NCBI GenBank assembly: GCA_977017575.1
Contig: CDRNVI010000156.1
Span: 124,001 to 188,000, forward strand
Direction of reading: 5' to 3'
DNA: 64,000 bases
DNA from: Paramoeba atlantica
Taxonomy: Eukaryota > Discosea
Shown here: positions 1 through 9,256 of the stretch, in pieces
Layout of the letters: each line of letters starts with the position of its first letter
How positions within the stretch are numbered: position 1 is the first letter of the stretch
Program-made: the position numbers and the translations under genes
Notes under the pieces: generated by a model
What the model was told of the DNA's origin: nothing
Databases searched by the model: none
The model's input: the letters and a program-made list of their open reading frames with translations, nothing else

Positions 1-1503
1 AGATTCACTTGGGCCAAATCTTTCTCATCTTTTGGTTTTGATTTTCTTTTTATTTTAGTCACTCTTCTCCTTTCTCTTTTTCCTGATTCTTTTGTTTTCT
101 TTTTAGGTGTGGAAAGACATGAATTTGACAATATGTGGCAGTGCTTCTCTTGTTTCCCATGTAATGACTTATTTTATGTTTCGAACATTCCAAAATGTCC
201 GACCATCTGAATTCCTCGAGGGTGCTTGGGAGGTTTTATCTTCTTTCTCTTTCCTTTCTCTTTCCTTTTTTGTTTTTCTTCCTGTCTTCTTTTTTTTGTT
301 GTTGTTGTTTTTCGATTCATTGTACTTTTTTTAGAAAGAAGACAAATACGTTCGAGCCCCAAATTTAATGGAAATGGTTGATATGTTCAATCGGCTTTCG
401 TCAATGGTTGTTGAGTCGATCCTTTTTTGTGATGAGAGTTCACGTCGCCACATTTTGGCTTATATGATTAAATTAGCAAAGAAGTTTTTGAAGGTTTTTT
501 TTTTGTTTTCTTGTTTTCTTTGTACTTTGTTCTTATTCACTTTCTTCTTTCTTTTATTAAAACTTACTTGACCAGATAAATAATTTTGAAGGAGTTGCCG
601 CAGTAATGAGTGGGCTCAATCGATCTTCTATTCGTCGTTTGAAACCGTTGTGGGGGGATCTGAGCCAAAAGGTTTGTTTTTGAGATTTGATTGTGATTGT
701 GAGTCCAATCTGTCTTTGTTTTTGTTTGTTGATTGTGGTTTTTGTTCTGTTGATTGGATCTTTGTTTATTTTGTTCGTTGTTTGTGTGTTTTTTGCTGTT
801 TATCTTGTTCTATTCTCGCGAATGTTGGAGTTTGTGTTAATTTTTTGGACAGTTCAAACGAATATTTGAAGTTTTAGATGAGATGCTGGTCCCAGAGTTG
901 AACTTTAAAGGTTATCGAACTTCGCTGCAAGCTGTTGAGTTCGGCCCAGTTGTCCCTTGGTTGGGTCCAAAGGTAACCTTTTTTCATTTTTTTTTTTCTA
1001 ATACCATCTCTCTCTCTTTTTTTTTCTGAATTGTTTCCTTGTAGTTGAGGGAACTCCGATTTTTATATGAAGTTCCCATCACATCTGAAGATGGTTCTGT
1101 CAACTTCTCGCATATGATGGTTCAAATTTTTATTTTAGTTTTAGTAATTGGGTTATTATTGTCAAAAGCCCTAACAAAAATTATATGTCTGATCTTTGTG
1201 TGTACAGAAAATTGGAGCTTCCATCCGATGTCTTTTAGAGTACCAGAAGGCTGATTATGACGCCCCATTTTGTGATAAAACGTTACTTCTTCAATACTTA
1301 CGTTATCGTTCGATTCCAGAGGTGAATATTTTTTTATCATTATGTTTTTGTTTGTGTGGTGAGAGTTTTTGTGATGAGTTTTGGGTGTTGCGAAGTTGTT
1401 CAAGAGAAGGGTTTTTGAATTTATTGGTCTTTTTTAGGAAGTTTGTTATCAACGTTCTCTCGAGCTCCACCCAATACCAAAAAAGAAGATGAATCAAGAA
1501 TAG
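1..1503 (+). CDS. RasGEF (CDC25-type) protein, 3' part
   Basis: C-terminal catalytic domain of a Ras-family guanine nucleotide exchange factor, which opens a small GTPase so that GDP leaves and GTP enters; it would act at the cytosolic face of membranes. Exons read 107-232, 335-493, 576-671, 853-972, 1045-1119, 1208-1321 and 1438-1503 (TAG), all joined at phase 0; bases 1-34 may be the end of an earlier exon. Visible hallmarks in order: VRPSEFLEGAW, MVDMFNRLSSMVVESIL, NNFEGVAAVMSGLNRSSIRR (the NF-x-x-L-x-G-L segment before the RLK-x-W motif), LNFKGYRTSLQ, PVVPWLG and FLYEVP, matching the usual PCIPFLG/DLTF order. The 5' end, with any RasGEF_N or other domains, lies outside the window. The domain assignment is firm; the target GTPase is unknown. 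Confidence 0.9.
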
Positions 1504-1773
1504 TCATCTTTCTGCTGATTAATTATTTTAACAACCTTTTTATTTTATTTATCTGAGATAATAGCACCAAACACAAATGAATTGTTGAATAAGATACTTT
1601 TTTGGTTTTTTTTGGGTGTAAAACAGAGCATTTTGGGAGTTTCTTGAACCATTTTTTTCGGACTGTTTTCTCCAGGAGATCTCTAAGAAAGACTTCGTCT
1701 GTCTTCCCTCGAACCCAAATTGCCTTTTGGTCGATATTGTCAGAAGTGAGGTGGTCAATCTTTATCCTCGAAA

Positions 1774-2673
1774 TCAGTCCCGTTTTGCATGTTTTACATT
1801 CAGACCTTGGCGGATTGGGTTTGACTCCTATTGCAACTTAGTTAGTCAGACAAAACAAGAGAGGAAAAGTAAAGGTGAAGAGAGGAACCTTGATTTCAAC
1901 GATTTCAAGAACAGTATTCTTATACCCACAAACTCCGACTTTAAATCCTGATGGGGCAAAATCCTCTGTGGTTCGAAGAAGATCAAGAAAAAGGCTCTGA
2001 TATTGCCAATAAGAAACTAAACCTTCATAAGAAATCGATCCAATCTGACTTTCATTGACAACAAATTCAAGAAACCTAAAAAGAAAGAATTTTTGAACAT
2101 CTATTTGTTTTTGGAGACAACGGAAAAATTGGGACCTTTCTTTAGGATCAACAAGAACGGTGATTTCTGTAATTTCCGGGCGGGAAGTCGGAGCTTCGTA
2201 GACAAGAATATCGTCTCTTGCTCGATTGAGCCGTGAACACTTCATGGCAACTTTCGATTTTTTGAAGAGAAAAGATCTTCTTGAAGATAATTCTTCGACT
2301 GGAACAGCTCCTGAAAAGAAACCATCGAAAGAAGAGAAGAATAAAAATTTTGAAAGGAGAAAAAAAAAACGTTTTGAATTCAAAAAAACCAACAACAATG
2401 CGTTGGTTGTTTTTGATTTTGAAAGAAAAGATTTGGTTGTCGAAACTCTGAAAAGAAATTTAATCGAGAGGGGGGAGGAGTTTTTGTGTTCCTTCAGAAA
2501 AATACAAACAAAACCTCATTCGAAAAGAGAGGAGAGAAATACAGAGCTGCAGGACCGCATGGGAAGGTGACTGTGAGATTTCCCTTTTTATCAAAGCGAA
2601 TATCTTTGATAGATTGAGAACTATTTTTCAAATCGAAGACTCTTTCCTTTTCTGAACTCAAACGAGCACCCAT
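1774..2673 (-). CDS. Uncharacterised ~190-aa protein, tandem paralogue 1
   Basis: I do not recognise this family. Six exons are supported by comparison with the next two genes: 2673-2515, 2447-2390, 2310-2136, 2075-2023, 1965-about 1889 and 1827-1774 (TGA); intron phases 0, 0/1, 2, 1, 0 agree in all three paralogues. The protein starts MGARLSSEKERVFDLKNSS, has GPAALYFSPLF near residue 45, AVPVEELSS, a conserved ARDDILVYEAP block, LEFVVNESQIGS, FKVGVCGYKNTVLEI, and ends LNVKHAKRD. There is no signal peptide and no obvious membrane segment; it is mostly short beta-like strands and looks soluble. The end of the gene converges on the RasGEF gene. The start codon is the first ATG conserved with paralogue 2. 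Confidence 0.7.
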
Positions 2674-2999
2674 CTGGGATGAGAATGAGAGACTTCTGAA
2701 ACCCAAGACACAAAAAGAGAAATAATTGGTTGTGGTTGTGGTGTCCTCAGAGAGAAAGGGGGACATTTTATCATTTCGTTTTTCTCCCCAATCACCCATT
2801 CCAAATTTCCTTTCAGAGAGGTGTTGTGAGCTGATTGTGTTTCGAAAGTTTCTTGAAACCATTTTTTGCGAAAAAAATGGTTCAACTGTTTTTCTCCAGG
2901 AAATCTCTTCCTTGAAGAAAGACTTCGTCTGTCTTCCCTCGAACCCAAATTACCTTTTGGTTGACATTGTCAGAAGTGAGGTGGTCAATCTTCTTGGAA
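2674..2999. other. Spacer between paralogues 1 and 2
   Basis: No gene seen. The stretch next to the end of paralogue 2 (about 2825-2999) is clearly similar to the stretch after the end of paralogue 1 (about 1625-1770), so the duplication unit included 3' flanking DNA. An 11-bp inverted repeat (2857-2867 with 2872-2882, loop of a few bases) in the paralogue 2 flank could fold in its 3' UTR; paralogue 1 has only one arm. Confidence 0.6.
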
Positions 3000-3870
3000 T
3001 CAGTCCCGTTTTGCACGTTTCACATTCAAACCCCCAGGGTTTGGGTTTGATTCCTATTGAAACTTTGTTAACGGACAAAACAAGAGAGGAAAAACAAAGA
3101 GAGGAACAACAATCTCAAGAACAGTATTGCTGTGTCCACAAATTCCAACTTTAAATCCTGATGGGGCAAAATCCTCTGTGGTTTGATGAAGATCAGAAAA
3201 AAGGCTCTGATATTGTCAATTCGAAACCAAACCTTCATAAGAAGTCGATCCAATCTGACTTCCATTGACAACAAATTCAAGAAACCTAAAAAGAAAGAAT
3301 TTTTGAACATCTATTTGTTTTTGAAAGAGAACAGAAAATGGGACCTTTGTTGGGGATCAACAAAAACAGTGATTTCTGCGATTTGGGGGTCGGAGAACGG
3401 AAGTTTGTAGACGGGAATATCGTTTCTTGCTCCACCGATCTGCGAACTCTTCATGGCAACTTTCGTATTTTTGAATAAAGAATATTTTGAAGATAATTCT
3501 TCCACTGGAACAGCTCCTGAAAACAAACCATCGAAAGAAGTTAAAAAAAAAAAATTTTGGAAGGAGAAAAAAACTGTTCAAAAAAACCGACAACAATACA
3601 CTGGTTGTTAGTGATTTTGAAAGAAAAGGATTGGCTGTTGAAACTCTGAAAAACTTCAATTGAGAGGGAGGAGGAGTTTTTGTTCCTTTAGAAAAAGACA
3701 AACAAAACCTCATTCGAGAAGAGAGGAGAGAAATACAGATTTACAGGACCACTTGGGAAACTGACTTTGAGATTTCCCTTTTTATCAGCTCGAATATCTT
3801 TGATAGATTGAGAACTATTTTTCAAATCGAAGACTCTTTCCTTTTCTTCTGAACTCAAACGAGCACCCAT
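3000..3870 (-). CDS. Uncharacterised ~190-aa protein, tandem paralogue 2
   Basis: Closest relative of paralogue 1, with the same exon plan: it starts MGARLSSEEKERVFDLKNSS, continues with GPVNLYFSPLF, then an SFKITNN exon, then AVPVEELSSKYSLFKNTKVA, ARNDIPVY, LEFVVNGSQIGSTSYE, FKVGICGHSNTVLEI, and ends GGLNVKRAKRD with TGA at 3002-3000. Read without splicing, the region shows a stop after the SYEG segment and an apparent frame change near the end. Both vanish when a ~60-nt intron (donor after TATGAAG, acceptor CCACAG) and the terminal intron are removed, exactly as the other two copies need. I therefore treat it as an intact gene. Function unknown. Confidence 0.68.
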
Positions 3871-4208
3871 CTGGGATGAGAATGAGAGACTTCTGAAACC
3901 CAAAACACAAAAACACAAAAATTGGTTGTGGTTGTGGTTGTGGTGTCCCCAGAGAGAAAGGGGGACATTTTATCATTTTTGTTTTCGCCCAATCACACAC
4001 CCATTCCAAATTTCCTTTCAGAGAGGTGTTGTGATTGTGTTTAAGAACAAGTCCCCATCAAAAAGAAAAGCTCTTTACATCTCTTCTATTGGAAAAGCCT
4101 TCACTTTGATGATCTCTTCTTTTTCCCCCTTTTTTAAGAAGATAGATTCAGCAGGACATTGATGTTATTCCAACCAAGAAGCAAACAATTTCACACAAGT
4201 TTTTTCTT
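3871..4208. other. Spacer between paralogues 2 and 3
   Basis: No gene seen. The side next to paralogue 2 (3871 to about 4040) closely resembles the matching 5' flank of paralogue 1 (about 2674-2840), including the CCTTTCAGAGAGGTGTTGTG segment, so the recent duplication carried the upstream region as well. The remainder has no recognisable structure. Confidence 0.55.
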
Positions 4209-5103
4209 CAATCACGTTTTGCAGGTTTCACACCAAGACCTTCAAGATTTGACTCCTATTCCATTTTGTTTACCAAAAGTCTTAGATTAAAAATTCAAGG
4301 AGAGAAATTACTATTTCAAGAATAGTGCCAGCGTGACCACAAATTCCGACTTTGAAATCTGCTGTTTTCTCAAATATTCCTGATGAAAATTAAAAAGATT
4401 AGACTTCTTTTTTTTTTTGAAACTTTCTAATTGGAAATTTTGGGATGAACCTTGATAGGAACTCGATCCAATAACCGTTCCATTGACAATGAACTCAAGG
4501 GTTCTACCACAAAAAAAAATCAAAAGAGAATCTTCTTCACCCTTTTTTTCCTTTTCCTTTTCCTTTTCCTTTTTTCCTTTTTGTTTCAATGAAAATGGTA
4601 AAAAAAAAACTGTTGGAGGGTGTCAACAAAAATGGTGATTTCGTTGCACCCATCTCGTCCTGACCGATAGACGAGAATATCATCTCTTGCTCCAGAGATC
4701 TCTGAACTCTTCATGGCAACTCTTGATTCTTTAAACAGGTAATTCTTTGAAGCCAAATGTTCCACTGGGACTGCTCCTGATCAAAAGATAAGACTTGTTG
4801 GTTGACGAAGAATTTTTCTTAAAAAGGAATAACCTACAACGATACAATTGTTTGCACTGATTTTGAAAGTAAACGACTCTTTTTGACAGCACTCAGGACT
4901 CTTCATGATTGAAATTTGGTGAACAAACAAAATTTGAAAACAAAAATTCCAATTAAAAAAACAACCTGAGTAAAGAGAGGAGAGAAATAAAGGTTCACAG
5001 GGCCACAAGGAAAAGTAACTTTGAGATTCCCACTCTCTTCCTGAAAATTTACAATTTCTCTGCTACTTTCTTTCAAATCGAAGATTTCATTTTTGAAGTT
5101 CAT
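4209..5103 (-). CDS. Uncharacterised ~190-aa protein, tandem paralogue 3
   Basis: Most diverged of the three. It starts MNFKNEIFDLKESSREIV at 5103, has SGNLKVTFPCGPVNLYFSPL, an exon with CCQKESFTFKISANN, AVPVEHLASKNYLFKESRVA, ARDDILVYRSG, NEITIFVDTLQQTLEFIVNG, a small intron with an A-rich start (acceptor TTTCATCAG), DFKVGICGHAGTILEI, and ends LGVKPAKRD with TGA at 4211-4209. Residues identical in all three copies (FDLK, LYFSPLF, A-R-D/N-D-I, VGxCGH/Y, KRD at the very C-terminus) mark likely functional positions. It reads away from the divergent promoter region shared with the ankyrin gene. No family recognised. Confidence 0.68.
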
Positions 5104-5415
5104 GAACTCTCTTTTTACGACTGCGGCGAACCAAGAAACCAACCAACAAAAAAAAACGAAACGGAAGAGCGAGCCAGAAAGAAACCACTTTGGCTCAAAA
5201 GAGAAAAAGCAAAAGAATCAAAAGTTAGGACTCATTTTGTTGACGTCATCTGACCCCTTTTTCTGAAAGACTCATTTTGATTTCGAAAGCCACCCGCTTT
5301 CGGGTGGAGAAGAGCACGAATCAAAACTTAGGACTCATTTTATTGACGTCATCTGACCCCCTTTTCTGAAAGACTCATTTTGCCACTTGCGTTCTGCTGG
5401 TGGAGATTATTACGA
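5104..5415. promoter_or_regulatory. Divergent promoter region with duplicated TGACGTCA repeat
   Basis: The 312 bp between two divergent start codons (5103 minus, 5416 plus) contain no ORF of note. They hold two copies of a 65-bp repeat, each with the palindrome TGACGTCA (5241-5248 and 5344-5351), the classical CRE/ATF-type bZIP site, and between them a perfect 7-bp hairpin (5290-5296 with 5301-5307, loop CTTT). The arrangement suggests shared control of the paralogue family and the ankyrin gene; that is inference. Confidence 0.5.
5215..5382. repeat. Two 65-bp direct repeats
   Basis: Copies at 5215-5279 and 5318-5382 differ at only a few positions over 65 bp and are separated by 38 bp containing a hairpin. 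Both include TTAGGACTCATTTT, TGACGTCATCTGACCCC and GAAAGACTCATTTTG. Confidence 0.9.
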
Positions 5416-8400
5416 ATGTCCTCTGATGACCCAGCGGACCAATTGTTTGAAGCTGTTGAATCTGGAGCCTGTGAGAAAGTGGAACGAGTTCTTTTGAATT
5501 TTTCAAGAGACCCAAAAGAACTCGTTAGTCGAGCTCCTCGATGTCAGGTGAGCCGTCTTTTTGTTTTCGGAAAGGGAGAATGAATCATATCTTTTTGAGT
5601 TTTGAACAAGAAAATAGGGAGGAGTTACTCCTCTGATTCGGGCTTGCCAAAAAGAAGATTTGAAAATGGTTTCTTTCTTGTTGAAACAAGGTGCTTCTCT
5701 GAAGAGTGTTACTGTGGTTTTGCTTAGTTCTTTTCTTGACTTTCTTCACCAGAGGACCTTTTTAATTTCCCCCCCCTCTTCCCCTAACAGGATGGAACAA
5801 CACCACTGATTGCGGCCTGTGAACTTGGGAATCTTGAACTCGCCCAAATTTTATTAGAAAATGGATCTCCCTTTCATCCAAGGCAGGTAAAAAAAACTGC
5901 CCTGTATGTAGCTTGCGATAAAGATAATTTCAAATTAGCAGCCTTTCTGATTGAAAGAGGGGCAAAGATCGACCAGTCAATCTCCGTATCTTCTTTATTT
6001 TATTTCAAAAATTGCTCTAAATTAATAATAGTTTTCTTCAACAGGGAGGATGGAACCCATTGTCTTTGGCGGTTCGAGAGAATGACCACAAAATGCTCAA
6101 TTTTCTTTTAGAAAAGGGGGCGAATTTTCTTTACCCTACAAAGGTTTTGTTTTTGGATTCATTTGACTGGAATTTTTTATTTATTTTTTCTTCTTATCAT
6201 TGATTAGGATAGAATGACTTGTCTTCATGTCGCATGCAAAGAAGGGAATTTAGAGATGGCCAAAATCTTTGTCAATCGAGGGGGTTTTGATATTGATGTC
6301 AAAGATAGCAGAGTTTTCCTCTTCCTTTCCAAACTTTTTGATAATTTTTGACTCGAAAAATTGACAAATCTTTCAAGGGAAATTCAAGTTTGTATATTGC
6401 CTGCCAAGAAGGACACCTGGATATTGCTGCCATGTTATTGGACCATGGGGCCTCAATTAACCTCCCTAACAAAGTTGGCTCTCTCTTTTTTTTTTGATAT
6501 TTTTTTTTGATATTGAGGTCTGGGAACAAAGGAAGGTATCACGCCATTGATCAGAGCGTGTCAAATTGGTAATTTGAAAACTGTAACCTTCTTACTGGAG
6601 AATAATGGTTCTCTGGCGATGATATCAGCGGTTTTTTTTATTTTTTATTTATAATCTGATATTATTCATTTATGATGTTATTTCATTCTATTTTTAAATG
6701 GAGTCTGGGTCTTCTAAAAGGTTGCTAAAAAGGATGGGACGAGCCCACTTATCGCTGCTTGTGAGATTGAGAACCTAGAACTCGCTCACCTTTTATTGGA
6801 GAGAGGATCTCCTCTTCATCCCATTTCAGTTTAATTCGACTCAATTTAAACTGAGTTTTTATTCTCCCAACTAAATTCTATGTTTTTTTCGGAAGGAGGA
6901 AAACCAGACTCGCAAAACTGCTCTCTATTCAGCTTGCAAAAATGGAGATTTTGAGATGGTCAAATTTTTGATCCAAAAAGGGGCGAAAGTTAATCAATCA
7001 ACCTCAGTTAATTTTCTCTTTCTTAAAAAAATCATTTGTATCAAGAGTTAATGTTATATTGTAAATAGTATGGTGGTTGGAATCCGTTGTGCATTGTATG
7101 CCACAATAATGAACCAACAATTCTCTCTTTTCTCATTAAAAATGGTGTAAATGTCAGATTTTTGACGGTTGGCGCTCTCTCCCTCAATTTATCATTTTAT
7201 TGATTTGTTGAATTTTTGAAATTTCCAGTAAAAATATGGTAAACAGGGCAGAGGAGATTCACCATTGTATCTTGCTACGATGAAAGGGAATACCGAATGT
7301 GTAAAAATTCTTCTTGACAAAGGGGGTTTCAACATTGACCACCAAGAGCCGAAGGTTTTTCCACTTTTATCTCCCCTTTTTTCTTTTTTCACCTTCTCAA
7401 CCCCAATTTTTAGATGAAGAAATCAAGTTTATTGGTTGCTTGTGAAAAAGGATTTCTGCAAATTGCAAAATTGCTTGTGGAGAAAGGAGCTTCAGTTAAT
7501 CTTGCAAACGAAGTTCTCTCTTTTTTTTTATGTTCTTTCCTTTTTTGAGAACAACATGGTGTTCATATTTTAGAGGTCAGTTCGGAATGTCTCCCTTTTT
7601 GATTTCTTGTTCGAGTGGAAATATTCAACTTGTTGCTTTGCTCGCAAAAAAAGAAGCTCAACTCCAATTAAAAGGTCCTTATTCTGTGACTCTTGATGGA
7701 GTTCACTTGGCATGGCAGAAGGGGCACCTTGATGTCGTTATTTTTCTGATGGAGAATATGAAAGAGGTTTATCATTCATGCTGGGATTTTTTTCGTTTTC
7801 TTAAAATATTTTTCCAATTGAGATCAAAAATGAGAATAATTCACAGTCAATAAGTGTTGCGACTCTTTGTTGTGCTGTCAATTCTGGCAAATTTGATTTT
7901 GTCAAATTGTGGGTGTCAAAGAAATGTCCAATTAATAAGATTGATTCTGTTTCTGTTCGGTTCTCTTTCTTTTAATCCTCAAAGTCTCCTTATTGAATCA
8001 GAATCTCTCTTCTTAGGCGCATTCACCTCTCTCTATGGCCTGTGTTAATGGGAGAACAGAGATAGTTGAGTTTCTTTTGCAAAATGGGGCTCAAAATACA
8101 GTTGAGGTTGGAAAAAACTTGGGAAGTTTTTCTTTTTTCTTTCATTTTAACCTTCATTTTTGCGTAGAATGTGAGTGCTTTCCATGAACTCTGCCGATCA
8201 TCTCAAGTTCTCCAAATTGCTCATCTTCTTTTGGACTCTGGGGCTGATGTCAATGAAATATGTCAGGTATGGTGGTCTTTACAAAAAGCCCCAGTTAAAA
8301 AAAAAACTCACCCTCCTTTTCAAGGATCTAACCTCTTTGATGATAATCTGCAAGTGCACCTTCAGATACGAAGTTTTTGATCTTGTCTCTCTCTTGCTGG

Positions 8401-9256
8401 AAAGGGGCGTTCGGATAAATCAAAAGAATCAGGTATTTATCTTTTGAGGTTTTGTGTGCTGAGTGGACTCCCAAAATCTATTTTATTTTAGAAAGGGAAA
8501 ACAGCTCTTCATTTTGCTGTTCGTTCTAACAATTTCAAACTTGTGAAGCTTCTCTGCGAACATGATGCTGACACTGAAGCAACAACAAAAGACGTTTGAT
8601 TTTTTTAGAAAAAGATCAGGGATTTTGGCAGAATCTAAAATTCTAAAAAAAATACAATCTAGGGGGAGACACCAATGGATATGGTTTGGTTTGGCGATCT
8701 GGATATGAGAAAGTTGTTGAGTGTAATCGATTTCTTTTTTTTGTTACTTTTTTACCAACCTTTCTCACTTTGACCAATCAAAAGGAATTCAGTCAAAATC
8801 GCATTGATGGGTCAATAAAACCTGCAAAACGAGAAGAGAAAGACAAGTTGGGTGGAGAAGAAGAAAAAGAAGATGTTGAGGAATGCGGAAACAAAAAAAG
8901 AAAAATACGAGATGAACCTTTTGTGGAAGGTGATATTGAGTACAAAAAACCGAGACAGGTAGTGGACACTAAAAAATAGTTCTTCTTTTTGTTTTTCATT
9001 TCCTTTTTGTTCATAAAATTATTTGAAGAAAGAAATCTTTTCGAATGATCCAAAATTTGTTGTTCGAAAAATTATTCGAGCTGCTTTTCACGCTTCTTTC
9101 AAGTCTGGACTTTATCGCAGAAAAAGCCGATGGGAGTATGAACATTTTTTCAGATGCAAAAAAAGACACAGATTTCATTTTCAGACTATCGATAATCGGT
9201 TGGCAGCGTCTTTCGGTTTTCTTTCTCGCGGTTTCCAACAAGAAGAAAGGAGATGA
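5416..9256 (+). CDS. Ankyrin-repeat protein with basic C-terminus
   Basis: About 21 exons from ATG 5416 (MSSDDPADQLFEAVESG). Main exons: 5416-5547, about 5620-5727, 5791-5985, 6045-6143, 6208-6312, 6378-6473, 6532-6630, 6733-6828, about 6908-7006, 7069-7167, 7247-7354, 7414-7512, 7581-7766, 7847-7954, 8017-8106, 8168-8266, 8325-8432, 8492-8593, 8663-8722, 8785-8958, then a last exon near 9023-9256. All introns are phase 0 and most exons hold one ~33-aa ankyrin repeat (DGTTPLIAACELGNLELAQI, GNSSLYIACQEGHLDIAAML). A six-repeat module is duplicated (residues ~45-250 and ~250-440), with a third worn copy. The tail is acidic then basic (KKRKIR, KKPRQ), resembling a nuclear signal, and ends in an Arg/Phe-rich segment. 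If the last intron is retained the protein stops at 8979. A scaffold or adaptor role is likely; partner unknown. Confidence 0.82.

Noticed and set aside
3000-3310. Paralogue 2 as a pseudogene with a stop and a frame change
   Set aside because: Both defects fall inside introns that are needed at the same places and phases in paralogues 1 and 3; the spliced product is intact.
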